NCBI RefSeq assembly: GCF_009866805.1
Contig: NZ_SIZW01000042.1
Span: forward strand, 62,001 to 126,000
Reading direction: 5' to 3'
DNA length: 64,000 bases
Source of the DNA: Schauerella aestuarii
Lineage (GTDB): Bacteria; Pseudomonadota; Gammaproteobacteria; Burkholderiales; Burkholderiaceae_B
Shown here: positions 35,564 through 44,700 of the stretch, in pieces
Layout of the letters: each line of letters starts with the position of its first letter
Position numbering within the stretch: the first letter of the stretch is position 1
Notes under the pieces: model-generated
Seen by the model: only the letters and a program-made list of their open reading frames with translations
What the model was told of the DNA's origin: nothing
Database searches by the model: none
Program-made: the position numbers and the translations under genes

Positions 35564-38500
35564 TCATCCGGCATCGAGCACCAGCGCACTGACGGGTACG
35601 GCCTGACAGGTCAGGCAGACATCGGGATCGTCGGGTTCGCCGCCATGCAGATGGCGCACCTGACCGGAAACGATCGTGACCGCGCAGCTTTCGCATTGCC
35701 CCACGCGGCAGCCGCTGGGCAGGTTCAGGCCCAGGCTTTCGCTGAATGTGAGCAAAGTGCCGTCGGTGGGTGACCAGGGCTTGGCCCCCATCTGTGCGCG
35801 GGCAAACGTCACCGGAAAGTGCTGATCCGACGTCGCATCGAACACCGGTGGCGAGCGGAACACTTCGCTGAAGATGTCGAATGCCGGCATGCCGCGCGCG
35901 ATCAGATCGCGCGACACGCTTTTCATCATGGCGTCGGGGCCGCACATATACACGCGCGCACGCGCCGCGATCAGCGCATCGCTGACCACGGCGGCCTCGA
36001 GCATGCGGCGCTTCGGCGCGTCGGCCGCGTCCTGGTCATCGGTACGCGATTCACTGTAGTAGTCGACGATCGAAAGGCGGGGCAACTGGCGGCGCAAGTC
36101 GTTCAGGCGCTCGCGGAACGCGTGTGTGGCGCGGTGGCGATTGGCATAGTGCAGATGCACCTCGGGCATCGATGGCATATCGAGCAGCGATTCGAGGTAG
36201 CACAGAAACGGCGTGATCCCGATGCCGCCGGCAATCAACACTACAGGTTGAGGCGACGCGAGAGGCAGCACAAACTGCCCACTCGGTGCGCCGATCTCGA
36301 CCGCGTCGCCAACCTTCAGGCTCGTATGAACATGGGTCGACATAGCACCGTGAAAGGGCGTGCCGTCCGCATGCGTACCGCCTTGCCGCCGCACCGCGAT
36401 CGTGTAGTGACGGCGATCCACGCGGACAGCCGCGCCGGTGAGCGAGTACGCGCGTGTGAGCGGCGCGGCGCTGGTGTCGCGATCGGGCACCCGCAACCTG
36501 ATGTGCTGACCCGGGTGGAAGTCGGGTAACAGGCCGCCATCGGCGGCGGCCAGCGCGATCTGCAGCACGCCCTCGGCCACGCGTTGCACGTCGGTAATCT
36601 TTGCCGCACGAAAGCCGGTCCAGGGACGCCTGGCGGGGTCGCTCGCCGGATCGCGCTCGATCTCGCAGGCAAAGGCACGCATGGGTACCGAGCCGCTAAT
36701 GGGATCGGCACGTTCGGCGCTGATGAGACTGTTGTAATTGCTGCTGCCCGCGCCGCGAACGGGAAAGGCCGGCTGGCCGAGTTCAGGGCACGCCTGCCAC
36801 CACCCGAACTCGCCCACAACGATATCGTCCCCCAGATCGGGGTCGACCCGGGCGACGAAACGGGCCTCACCGTGCCGCGACCGGACGCGCAACCAGTCGC
36901 CGGCAGCGATGGACCGGCGTGCGGCGAGTGCGGGGCTGATGCCGGCTTGCGGCAACGGTGCGCGGCGGCGCAGCGAAGCGAGCGCACGATGTTGGCTGTG
37001 GCAGTAGTAGCCGTTCTTGGCGGTGGTGAGCAGCAAGGGAAACCGGTCGTCGCTCGGTGCATCCGGCGCTGGCGTATACGTGGGCAATGCAAAATAGCCG
37101 TGTCGATGCAGCTTCTCCGAATACAGCTCGACGCGACGCGTGTCGGTGGCAAAACCGCGCACGCCGCCGGCCGCGTCCTCGGCATACTTGCGGTCTCGAT
37201 GCGTCAACGGCCGCTGGATGCCCTCCGGCGCGGCGCGCAACGCCTGCACCGTGATGCCGAGCGGCGCAAGCTGGTGATCCCAGGCACGCGCCAGATCGCC
37301 GTCGAAAAACAGATGCCCGAGGCCCAGGCGCTGCGCAAGGTCGAACACGATGTCGTTATCGGACCGCGATTCGCCGCGTGGGCTGACCATTCGCGCGCGC
37401 AGTTGGATCTGGGCCTCGGCGCGTTCGCTGATTTCGAAGCCCAGTCGCAAGCCCTCGTGTTCCCACGGTGTATTGACCGGCAGGAAGATGTCGGCGTAGC
37501 TCGCCGATGGGGTCATGAACAGGTCGCAATGCACATGGAATTCTAGGTGCTGCAAGGCCGCCTGGGCTTGTGCGGTATCGGCCTGCGAGGCCAGCGGATT
37601 GGTGCCGAACGCAAACATGGCGCGTATCGGGTATGGCACGCCTTCAAGAATCGCATGGTACATGTCGCGTGCAGTGATCCACCCCATGGCAGGGGGGCCC
37701 AGCGGCCGCTCGGCCAACCCGATGGCCTTGGCGCGCTGAGTAGGCGAAATCAGATCCAATCCATTCATCGCCCGGGCGGGTTGCCGGGTATAAACGCGAT
37801 TGCCGCCGGTGCGGTCGAAACTGCCGGTGAGCGCGTACAGCACGGCGATCGCACGCTCGTTTTGCGTGGCGTTGGCGTGTTGGCCGATTCCGGTCCATGC
37901 GTGATAAGCGATCTTGCGGCTGCTGGCGAGCAGGTCGGCCGCGGCCGTCAACTGCGGCTCGGAGACGCCCGTGATGGCGGCTACGCGATCCGGCGGAAAC
38001 GCCGCACATTGCGTGGCGAGCAGGTCGAACGCGGGCCGGCAGGTCACGCTGCGGCCGTCAGCCAATTGCACGGTGAAGACGCCGTGCAGCGCAAAATCGG
38101 CGCTGCCCTGGGAAGCGCCCTCGCGGCGGGTGTCGTAACGACAGGGTGCTGCAACGGCCGTGTTCCAGGCCACAAACGCCGTGTGGTCATCGGCGGGATG
38201 TTGTGCTTTGGCGCCGGGGTGCAATGCGGCGCGTGCGGCCGGCGTCCGACCCGGTGTGGTCGAGGACGCATCATGGGTCCCGTCCGCTGTGACGAGGCAG
38301 TCCTGCGCACGAAGCAGCCATCCGGTGTCGTCACGCACCAGCAAGGGCGCGTTCGTCCATTCGCGTACGAAGGCGTCGTCGTATCGCCGACCGTCGATCA
38401 GCAGATGTGCCAAGCCCAAGGCAAGTGCGGCGTCTGTGCCTGGCCGAACCGGCAACCAGGCATCGGCCTGGGCGGCCAGTGCCGTGCGCTGGGGATCGAT

Positions 38501-39100
38501 CACCAGCATCTTCGCCCCTGCCGCGCGTCCCACACCGATGGCATGCGCCTGCGCCAGCCACGTATTGGCGGGGTTATGGCCCCACAGCATGATGAGTTCG
38601 GCCTGTGCGTAATCGGCGGTAGGCATGCCGCAGCCGTAGGTGAAGGCGTGCGCGAAATCCTTGTGCCAGTTGCAGATCTCGGTGGCATAGCTGATGTTCG
38701 GACTGCCGAAGGCGCGCACGAACCGCTCGATCCAATCGATGCTGTCCGACAGTGGCGTACCGCTGGGCGTCGTGACGCCGAAGGCGACCGCCTCAGGGCC
38801 ATTCTCGCGCCGTATCGCGTCGAGTCTGGCGGCGATCTCAGTCAGTGCCGTGTCCCAGGAAATGGGTTCCCAGCCCGGATCCGCGTCGCCTTTGGGGCGG
38901 GTGCGGCGCATCGGATGCAACACCCTATGAGGGCTGTGGACGAGTTCGGGTGCAGCGCGGCCCTTCATGCACATGGCCTGCCCGGTTGGATGGTCCGGAT
39001 CGGGCGTCACGCGGATCAGTGCGTCACCATCGACGACATTGGTCGTGCCGCAGCGCGATCGGCATAACGTGCAGTAGCCCCGTATTTCCGTTGCAGACAT
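35564..39100 (-). CDS. Molybdopterin oxidoreductase fused to ferredoxin-NAD(P)-type reductase and 2Fe-2S domain
   Basis: A 1178-residue cytoplasmic fusion; no Tat signal. The N-terminus binds a 4Fe-4S cluster (Cys10, Cys13, Cys17, Cys44). It is followed by the DMSO-reductase-type molybdopterin domains, with a possible Mo-ligand cysteine in TEICNWHKDF and a molydopterin dinucleotide-binding domain near ERADPISGSVPMRAF. From about residue 840 comes an FAD-binding reductase (HPGQHIRLRVP, RAYSLTG, IAGGIGITPFLCY, YMCGPDAMM). The plant-type 2Fe-2S end is SGCRVGQCESCAV with CLTCQ. It can move electrons between NAD(P)H and the Mo site in one chain. The substrate is unknown. ATG at 39100 has GAGAA upstream; a divergent LysR gene probably controls it. 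Confidence 0.88.
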   Translation of the reverse strand: MSATEIRGYCTLCRSRCGTTNVVDGDALIRVTPDPDHPTGQAMCMKGRAAPELVHSPHRVLHPMRRTRPKGDADPGWEPISWDTALTEIAARLDAIRRENGPEAVAFGVTTPSGTPLSDSIDWIERFVRAFGSPNISYATEICNWHKDFAHAFTYGCGMPTADYAQAELIMLWGHNPANTWLAQAHAIGVGRAAGAKMLVIDPQRTALAAQADAWLPVRPGTDAALALGLAHLLIDGRRYDDAFVREWTNAPLLVRDDTGWLLRAQDCLVTADGTHDASSTTPGRTPAARAALHPGAKAQHPADDHTAFVAWNTAVAAPCRYDTRREGASQGSADFALHGVFTVQLADGRSVTCRPAFDLLATQCAAFPPDRVAAITGVSEPQLTAAADLLASSRKIAYHAWTGIGQHANATQNERAIAVLYALTGSFDRTGGNRVYTRQPARAMNGLDLISPTQRAKAIGLAERPLGPPAMGWITARDMYHAILEGVPYPIRAMFAFGTNPLASQADTAQAQAALQHLEFHVHCDLFMTPSASYADIFLPVNTPWEHEGLRLGFEISERAEAQIQLRARMVSPRGESRSDNDIVFDLAQRLGLGHLFFDGDLARAWDHQLAPLGITVQALRAAPEGIQRPLTHRDRKYAEDAAGGVRGFATDTRRVELYSEKLHRHGYFALPTYTPAPDAPSDDRFPLLLTTAKNGYYCHSQHRALASLRRRAPLPQAGISPALAARRSIAAGDWLRVRSRHGEARFVARVDPDLGDDIVVGEFGWWQACPELGQPAFPVRGAGSSNYNSLISAERADPISGSVPMRAFACEIERDPASDPARRPWTGFRAAKITDVQRVAEGVLQIALAAADGGLLPDFHPGQHIRLRVPDRDTSAAPLTRAYSLTGAAVRVDRRHYTIAVRRQGGTHADGTPFHGAMSTHVHTSLKVGDAVEIGAPSGQFVLPLASPQPVVLIAGGIGITPFLCYLESLLDMPSMPEVHLHYANRHRATHAFRERLNDLRRQLPRLSIVDYYSESRTDDQDAADAPKRRMLEAAVVSDALIAARARVYMCGPDAMMKSVSRDLIARGMPAFDIFSEVFRSPPVFDATSDQHFPVTFARAQMGAKPWSPTDGTLLTFSESLGLNLPSGCRVGQCESCAVTIVSGQVRHLHGGEPDDPDVCLTCQAVPVSALVLDAG

Positions 39101-39214
39101 CACGTTCTCGTTGGTCGTTGTCTTGCCAGTTGTTCAATCGATCGATACTAGAAGCGGCGCAGCAATATTGCTAATATAAATTATTGAATGATGGATATCG
39201 AGTAAATCAATATC
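39101..39214. promoter_or_regulatory. AT-rich divergent promoter region with two palindromes
   Basis: This gap between the molybdoenzyme and LysR genes is much more AT-rich than its surroundings. It holds two perfect 10-bp palindromes, ATCGATCGAT (39137-39146) and GCAATATTGC (39162-39171). It is the natural place for LysR binding and both promoters. No clear -35/-10 pair was picked. Confidence 0.5.
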
Positions 39215-40132
39215 ATGGCGCCACCCGTTACGTTGCGGCAGTTCGAATATTTCCTCGCGCTCACGCAAACGGGTCAGGTGTCGCGCGCGGCGTTGCAATG
39301 CAATGTGTCGCAGTCGTCGATGACGATCGCCTTGCGCAACATGGAGCAGGCGCTGGGCGTGCCTCTTTTCGTGCGGCATGCGCGTGGGCTACATCTGACT
39401 GACGCCGGCGAGCGCTTTGTGCGGCATGCCCAGCTCGTGATGGGGGCGGTCGAACGGGCCGTCGACGATATGCGTGCGGTCGCCGACGATCTGCATGGCG
39501 AGGTGCGGTTGGGCGTAACGGAAACGATCTCGGCGTATCTGATGCCCGCGGTGATTGCCGCTGTGGCGCAACGCTTTCCCAATCTCAAAATTCATGTGGT
39601 GGAACGGGACCGGGCGCAGATCGAGCAAGGCCTGCTCGCAGGCGAGTTCGATTTTGCGTTGGCCATCGTTTCCAATCTCACGCGCTTCGACAAGCTGCAA
39701 TACGACACCATGCTGCGATCGCCGCGCCGGCTGTGGACGCACCCCGATCATCCGCTTCAGCACGCGTCCACGGTCAGCCTTGCGGCAGTGGCACAGGCGG
39801 ATTATGTGTTGCTCGACATGGACGAGCATATCGAAACCGTGGGCAAGTATTGGGGCGAGTATGGCCTGCAGCCCCGCGTGCGGTACCAAAGCGGTTCGCT
39901 TGAGGCTGTGCGCAGCCTCGTGGCTCTGCAGCAAGGCGTCACAATCCTGTCGGATCTGGTTTATCGCCCGTGGTCGCTGGAGGGCCGGCGCATCATGCGC
40001 CGCGATCTGAGCGACGCCGTCCCCACGATGGATATCGGCGGCGTATGGCGCAAGGCGGATGGATTGTCGCCCAGCAGCGAAACGCTGATGGGCTTTCTGC
40101 GCGTGTCGATCAAGGCGCTCGCGCAGAGTTGA
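39215..40132 (+). CDS. LysR-family transcriptional regulator
   Basis: A 305-residue regulator. The N-terminal winged HTH (LRQFEYFLALTQTGQVSRAALQCNVSQSSMTIALRNMEQALG) and PLFVRHARGLHLTDAGERF are followed by a periplasmic-binding-like effector domain starting VRLGVTETISAYLMPAVIA. It diverges from the molybdopterin fusion gene across a 114-base AT-rich gap, the usual layout for a LysR activator and its target. The effector is unknown. Confidence 0.93.
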   Translation: MAPPVTLRQFEYFLALTQTGQVSRAALQCNVSQSSMTIALRNMEQALGVPLFVRHARGLHLTDAGERFVRHAQLVMGAVERAVDDMRAVADDLHGEVRLGVTETISAYLMPAVIAAVAQRFPNLKIHVVERDRAQIEQGLLAGEFDFALAIVSNLTRFDKLQYDTMLRSPRRLWTHPDHPLQHASTVSLAAVAQADYVLLDMDEHIETVGKYWGEYGLQPRVRYQSGSLEAVRSLVALQQGVTILSDLVYRPWSLEGRRIMRRDLSDAVPTMDIGGVWRKADGLSPSSETLMGFLRVSIKALAQS

Positions 40133-40142
40133 GCGGTGCGCC

Positions 40143-40676
40143 TTATCGCGCAGGGCGGGCCATCGTCAGGCGGGGGGCGAAACGTTCGGGCAACGGCACG
40201 GGCCGATGCATGCCGACGGCACCGGCAAGGGCGTCGCGCACGTCGTCAGGGAAGGGCTTGACCTTGCGGGTGTTGAGATCCACATGGATGCTGAGCTGCT
40301 CCATCGTGGCTGCAAGCAACCCGTCGCGGCGGCGGAAGAGCTCCATCAGCACGCTCAGGCGTTTGTCATCAGCATCGAGCAGCCGCAACCGCAACGAGAG
40401 CGCCTCTCCCGCCAACAACTCCTGCCGGTAGGTGGTGTGTATCTCGAGCGTATAGACGCCGGCGCCTGTGTCGTGTGTGTAGGCCTCGCCGATGCCGAAG
40501 TGATCGAAAAGCCGATAGCCGTAATGATCGAACACATACACATATTTGGCCGCGTTCATGTGGCCGTACAGATCGATCCAGTCGGATTCGACCGTCAGAT
40601 CGATGGTAGGCAGTGGAGTCGTATCCGGAGAAATCGGCGTCGAAGTCATAGGGCTCAGCAAAATGGTTTGGTGCAT
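40143..40676 (-). CDS. Hotdog-fold acyl-CoA thioesterase-like protein
   Basis: A 177-residue 4HBT-type protein. The active-site segment WIDLYGHMNAAKYVYVFD is close to that of betainyl-CoA thioesterases and the thioesterase domain of carnitine dehydrogenases, with the usual long helix after it. It would hydrolyse a small acyl-CoA. ATG at 40676 was used, but ATG at 40649 (MTSTPIS) is equally possible; neither has a convincing Shine-Dalgarno. It follows the alpha/beta hydrolase gene by 36 bases on the same strand. Confidence 0.78.
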   Translation of the reverse strand: MHQTILLSPMTSTPISPDTTPLPTIDLTVESDWIDLYGHMNAAKYVYVFDHYGYRLFDHFGIGEAYTHDTGAGVYTLEIHTTYRQELLAGEALSLRLRLLDADDKRLSVLMELFRRRDGLLAATMEQLSIHVDLNTRKVKPFPDDVRDALAGAVGMHRPVPLPERFAPRLTMARPAR

Positions 40677-40712
40677 TTTCCATGAGACCGCTGCCGGCGT
40701 CCATCCCGCTTT

Positions 40713-41639
40713 TCAGGCCAGAAATGCAGCAATTGCCGTCATTGTCACCTCCGGCGCCTCCTCCATCAGCCAATGGCCTGCGCCGGGAACGATGCGGCCC
40801 TCAACGTGATTCGCCACCAGACGGGTCTGATCGATCAACCCCGCACCAGAGGCTTTTTCCCCGGTAAGCACAAGCACGGGCATCGTGATGGGGTGCTTGC
40901 CCAGCAGGGCGAAGTCGCGTGCGTCCTGTTCGAACGCTTTGAAGTATTCGAAACCTGCGCGCATTCCCTCGGGTTGCGCGTAAGCTTGGGTATAACGGTG
41001 GCGGTCGGCTTCCGATAACGAACGGGTGGGGTCGGCCGCGAAATCGTTCCAGAAGTGTTCGAAATAGATGCGCTCACGGCCGGCCACGAGCGCCAGGGGC
41101 ACTTTGCCCACAAAGTGAAAGTGCCACAGATCGCGCAGCAGCCACACCTCTTGCCAGTTGCCGATGCCGGGTAGGAACGCGTCCATCAGCACCACACGAT
41201 CGGTCGATTCTGGAAACTGCGCGGCGTAGGCATAGGCAACCATCAGTCCGATGTCGTGACCTACGACGCACGCGTGCTTGAAACCCAGCGATTGCACAAG
41301 GGCGTGAATGTCGGCCGCCAACGTCTTTTTTTCGTAACCGCCATCGGGCTTTCCGGAAAGTCCGGCGCCGCGCAGATCAGGAACGATCACGGTGTGATGG
41401 TCGATCAGGCGGGGCAGTAAAGGCAGCCACATGTCGCCAGTTTGCGTATAGCCGTGCAACAGCACGACGGCGCTGCCTTGGCCCGCGATGCGGTAATGCA
41501 GCGTAACGCCGTTGACCTCAGCGGTATCGACGGTCATCAGCAAGGTGTCGTTTTGAGCCACATCGTTGGCGTGCAACGCATGCGAGGGCACCAGGCCGGT
41601 TGCGGGGGGATTGCGGTGAGACGAATTGGAAGGAAACAT
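40713..41639 (-). CDS. Alpha/beta hydrolase, epoxide hydrolase/haloacid dehalogenase-like
   Basis: A 308-residue hydrolase. The oxyanion motif is LLHGYTQTGDMW. The nucleophile elbow is VVGHDIGLMVAY, in which the nucleophile is Asp, as in epoxide hydrolases and fluoroacetate dehalogenases rather than esterases. The base histidine is in PGAGHWLMEEAP. About 50 residues precede the core; ATG at 41639 has GGAG at good distance, but an internal start (MTVDTAEVNG) is possible. It diverges from the LysR gene at 41767, which may control it and the thioesterase. Confidence 0.85.
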   Translation of the reverse strand: MFPSNSSHRNPPATGLVPSHALHANDVAQNDTLLMTVDTAEVNGVTLHYRIAGQGSAVVLLHGYTQTGDMWLPLLPRLIDHHTVIVPDLRGAGLSGKPDGGYEKKTLAADIHALVQSLGFKHACVVGHDIGLMVAYAYAAQFPESTDRVVLMDAFLPGIGNWQEVWLLRDLWHFHFVGKVPLALVAGRERIYFEHFWNDFAADPTRSLSEADRHRYTQAYAQPEGMRAGFEYFKAFEQDARDFALLGKHPITMPVLVLTGEKASGAGLIDQTRLVANHVEGRIVPGAGHWLMEEAPEVTMTAIAAFLA

Positions 41640-41766
41640 GATGGACTCCATGACTCGTCCGGCCAGCGCGGCCGTGGGCGTCATCCGACTTTAGGAGCTA
41701 ACGGCCGCGGATTGAAGGCTGCCAATGTGAATGCACCATTCCCATTTAGTGAATCATGGAGCGAGC

Positions 41767-42681
41767 ATGGACCGGTTACGCGCAATGGAAGTGTTTGTGA
41801 TGGTTGTCAGCCGCGGCAGTTTCGTGCGCGCCTCGGAAGCGCTCGACACATCGCCCGCCAACGTAACGCGATACATCACTGAACTCGAAGCGCACTTGGG
41901 TACGCGTTTGCTCAATCGCAGTGCCCGCACGTTGTCATTGACCGAGAGCGGCGCGGCGTATTACGCGCGCGGCCGATATCTATTGGAAGCCTTCGCCGAC
42001 GCGGATGCCATCGCGCAGCAGGCCACGATCCAACCCCGCGGCCGGTTGCGCGTAAATGTGCCCGTGAGTTTCGGCATCGCACGGCTGGCACCTTTGTGGC
42101 CGGTCTTTATGGCCCGGTATCCGGATGTGGAATTGGATATCGCATTGATCGATGGGATCGTCGACATTGTGGAGGAAGGTTTCGATCTGGCCATTCGTAT
42201 TTCGCGGCTGCCGTCGGGCACGCATGCGGCGCGCAAGCTGATGACCTCTCGCAATGTGGTGTGCGCTTCGCCTGGGTATCTGGCGGTGCATGGCGCACCC
42301 GATACGCCGCAGGATCTCAAGGCGCATCGGTGCCTGGGGTACACCTATGCACGCACCGCGCAGGCTTGGCAATTCGTCGATTCCGAGCAGGTGCCTCATA
42401 CCGTGACAGTGCGCTATCGCATGCACACCAACAACGGCGATACTGCACGCGCGGCGGCGCTAGCGGGCTGCGGCATCATCTGGCAGCCGACATTTCTGAT
42501 CGGCGACGATTTGCGAGCCGGTCGGCTGGTGCCGCTCCTGCCGGGCTACCGCATGCCGGATATCGACGTACTCGCAGTCTATCCGAGCCGTCGGCAGCTC
42601 AGTGCCAACGTAAGAGTAATGGTGGATTTTCTGGTGGCTGCTTTTGCCGGACAGGCGGCCCAGGGCAATCAGGCCGCCTGA
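41767..42681 (+). CDS. LysR-family transcriptional regulator
   Basis: A 304-residue LysR protein of the DmlR/AaeR-like subgroup. The HTH (DRLRAMEVFVMVVSRGSFVRASEAL through RYITELEAHLGTRLLNRSARTLSLTESG) is followed by an effector domain starting GRLRVNVPVSFGIARLAPLWP. ATG at 41767 has GGAG upstream. It is divergent from the epoxide-hydrolase-like gene across 127 bases. Its 3' end overlaps the convergent AraC gene by 13 bases. Confidence 0.92.
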   Translation: MDRLRAMEVFVMVVSRGSFVRASEALDTSPANVTRYITELEAHLGTRLLNRSARTLSLTESGAAYYARGRYLLEAFADADAIAQQATIQPRGRLRVNVPVSFGIARLAPLWPVFMARYPDVELDIALIDGIVDIVEEGFDLAIRISRLPSGTHAARKLMTSRNVVCASPGYLAVHGAPDTPQDLKAHRCLGYTYARTAQAWQFVDSEQVPHTVTVRYRMHTNNGDTARAAALAGCGIIWQPTFLIGDDLRAGRLVPLLPGYRMPDIDVLAVYPSRRQLSANVRVMVDFLVAAFAGQAAQGNQAA

Positions 42682-43568
42682 ACCAGTTCTGCCGCCGAGT
42701 TGCGCAACCGCACCGCATCGCGTGCGGGCGGGGCGCCGAAGAGCCGCGCGTACTCGCGGCTGAACTGGGACGGGCTGCCGTAGCCCACCGCGAAGCCCAC
42801 GCTGGCGGCGTCCGCTTCGTCGATCAGCAACCGTTTGCGCGCCTCCTGCAGGCGGATGCGCTTCTGGTATTGCAGAGGGCTCATTTCCGTCACGGACTTG
42901 AAATGCCGGTGGAAGGCGGATTCGCTCATGTTCGACAAGCGCGCGAGGTGCTCGACGCTGAACGCTTCGGCGTAGTGGCGTTTGATCCAATCGATCGCAC
43001 GCCCGATCTGCGACAGGTGCGAGCCGGATAAGGCGATCTGCCGCAGCATCGCGCTCTGGGGGCCGGTGAGCAGACGGTACAGGATTTCGCGTTCGATCAG
43101 CGGTGCGAGCATGGGAATATCGGCCGGTCGTTCAAGCAGGCGCATCAGGCGCACGACGGGATCGAGCAGATCCTCGCTGATCGGACTCACGCCGTAACCC
43201 CGGTGCGGCTCGTCAAGGTCTGCCATGGGCGGGAGATCAAGCAACATGTCGGCCAGCAGCGTGCGATCCAGGGTGAGGGCAAAGGCGAGATAGGGCTTAT
43301 CCTGGCTGGCTTCGGACACGACGCCGGTGACCGGCAGATCGACTGAGACGACCAGGTAGTTCGAGGCGTCGTAATGAATCACCTGCCGATTGAGAAACGC
43401 CTGCTTGCGGCCTTGTGCCACGATGCAGAGCACCGGCTCGTAGACCACATGCATCGGTTCGGTCGTCGAATCCGATCGCACCAGCCACACCCGTGGAATA
43501 TCGGTGACCTGGATGGGCGCTAAGCAGAATTGTTTGATCAGGGTTTGAAGCGCTTGTAGCGATTGCAT
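42669..43568 (-). CDS. AraC-family transcriptional regulator
   Basis: A 299-residue regulator with an AraC_N ligand domain (MHVVYEPVLCIVAQGRKQAFL and DLPVTGVVSEASQDKPYLAF). The C-terminal double HTH is IKRHYAEAFSVEHLARLSNMSESAFHRHFKSVTEMSPLQYQKRIRLQEARKRLL plus VGYGSPSQFSREYARLFG. ATG at 43568 is preceded by GGAGG. The end overlaps the convergent LysR gene by 13 bases. The target is not evident. Confidence 0.92.
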   Translation of the reverse strand: MQSLQALQTLIKQFCLAPIQVTDIPRVWLVRSDSTTEPMHVVYEPVLCIVAQGRKQAFLNRQVIHYDASNYLVVSVDLPVTGVVSEASQDKPYLAFALTLDRTLLADMLLDLPPMADLDEPHRGYGVSPISEDLLDPVVRLMRLLERPADIPMLAPLIEREILYRLLTGPQSAMLRQIALSGSHLSQIGRAIDWIKRHYAEAFSVEHLARLSNMSESAFHRHFKSVTEMSPLQYQKRIRLQEARKRLLIDEADAASVGFAVGYGSPSQFSREYARLFGAPPARDAVRLRNSAAELVQAA

Positions 43569-43670
43569 GACAGCCTCCTCGGTGCAGTCTAGGGGCAGGG
43601 CGATATTCTGTAAATAACGCCGCCGCCATCGTTGCCTGGCGCGAGAGGATCGTGCAAGGGTTTGCAAGGA

Positions 43671-44564
43671 TCAGACCAGCGGCGTGTACTGCAGGTGCGC
43701 CCACACGGCGCGGGCATAAGGCGGCAGGGTGTCCACATCCCGCACGCACAGCATCAGCCGGCGGCGCGCCCAGGGATCGCTGAGGTGCAGCCGTGCGACG
43801 GTGCGTGCGCGTACGGCTCGCCGCGCGGCCACGTGCGGCACGACGGCGATGCCGATGCCATGGCCGACCATGCGGCAGATGCCGTCGAACGTGCTCAAGC
43901 GAATGCGGTAATGCAATGGTGTGCCCAAACGTCTGGCGTGCAGATCGATGTGCCTTTGCAGGGCGCTGTCTTCGACCAGCCCGATGAGGTCTTGACCGAA
44001 GAGATCCGCCAACGACACGGCCTCGCGCTGTGCCAACGCATGGCCGCGCGGCACGATGACCGCGAGCGGATCAGGGCGGAAAAGGGCGGTTTGCAGACCT
44101 TCGAGATCGCTGGCGTCCGACACCACACCAAGATCGCAGCGGCCGGTGCGCACCGCGTGCACGATGTCCAGGCTGAGACGCTCTTCCAGGTCGAGCGAGA
44201 CGCGCGGATGGGCCAGCAGGAAAGGCGCGAGCGCATCGGGCAGATATTCGCTCAAGGCAACGGTGTTGCACAGCAGGCGTACGTGGCCGGTCAGTCCGCC
44301 GCCGTATTGCCCCAGCTCGCTGTGCAGGCGGTCCATCTGATGCAGCACGGCGCGGGCATGATGCACGAGCGTGCGGCCGGCGTCGGTCACCGTGGTGGCG
44401 CGACGTCCGCGAGCGAGCAACGGCACGCCGAGTGTGTCCTCCATGCCGCGGATGCGTTCGCTTGCTGACGCCGCGGTCATGTGGGCACGCTGGGCGCCCG
44501 CCGTGATGGTGCCGGTGTCGTGGATATGCAGGAAGAGCCGCAGATCGGTCAGGTCGAAACGCAT
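43671..44564 (-). CDS. LysR-family transcriptional regulator
   Basis: A 297-residue LysR protein. The N-terminal HTH (FDLTDLRLFLHIHDTGTITAGAQRAHMTAASASERIRGMEDTLGVPLLARGRRATTVTDAG) is followed by the effector domain. ATG at 44564 fits the family start. It diverges from the TauE/SafE transporter gene across 136 bases that contain a repeated CTTAGGC element, so it probably controls that exporter. Confidence 0.92.
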   Translation of the reverse strand: MRFDLTDLRLFLHIHDTGTITAGAQRAHMTAASASERIRGMEDTLGVPLLARGRRATTVTDAGRTLVHHARAVLHQMDRLHSELGQYGGGLTGHVRLLCNTVALSEYLPDALAPFLLAHPRVSLDLEERLSLDIVHAVRTGRCDLGVVSDASDLEGLQTALFRPDPLAVIVPRGHALAQREAVSLADLFGQDLIGLVEDSALQRHIDLHARRLGTPLHYRIRLSTFDGICRMVGHGIGIAVVPHVAARRAVRARTVARLHLSDPWARRRLMLCVRDVDTLPPYARAVWAHLQYTPLV

Positions 44565-44588
44565 GATGAAAATCCTAGCATGTGCTCC

Positions 44589-44608
44589 CTTAGGCTGTGC
44601 CTTAGGCA
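44589..44608. promoter_or_regulatory. Putative LysR-type operator (repeated CTTAGGC)
   Basis: CTTAGGC occurs at 44589-44595 and again at 44601-44607, 12 bases apart, and the second copy is inside the palindrome TGCCTTAGGCA (44598-44608). It lies 25 bases upstream of the LysR start in the divergent region with the TauE gene. Confidence 0.35.
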
Positions 44609-44700
44609 GCTTCAAGGATATCCCGCTATCGGGGAATCGCATATGACGTACACAATGGCTGACCGGCATCCGCCCGAACCCCCTCGAACGGCTTCAAACC

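Noticed and set aside
35410-35592. Small Lys/Gln-rich repeat protein (KAKQT units) on the plus strand
   Set aside because: The repeat can be read as a histone-H1-like peptide, but there is no ribosome site, and the frame runs antisense into the molybdoenzyme gene end. A non-coding repeat is simpler.
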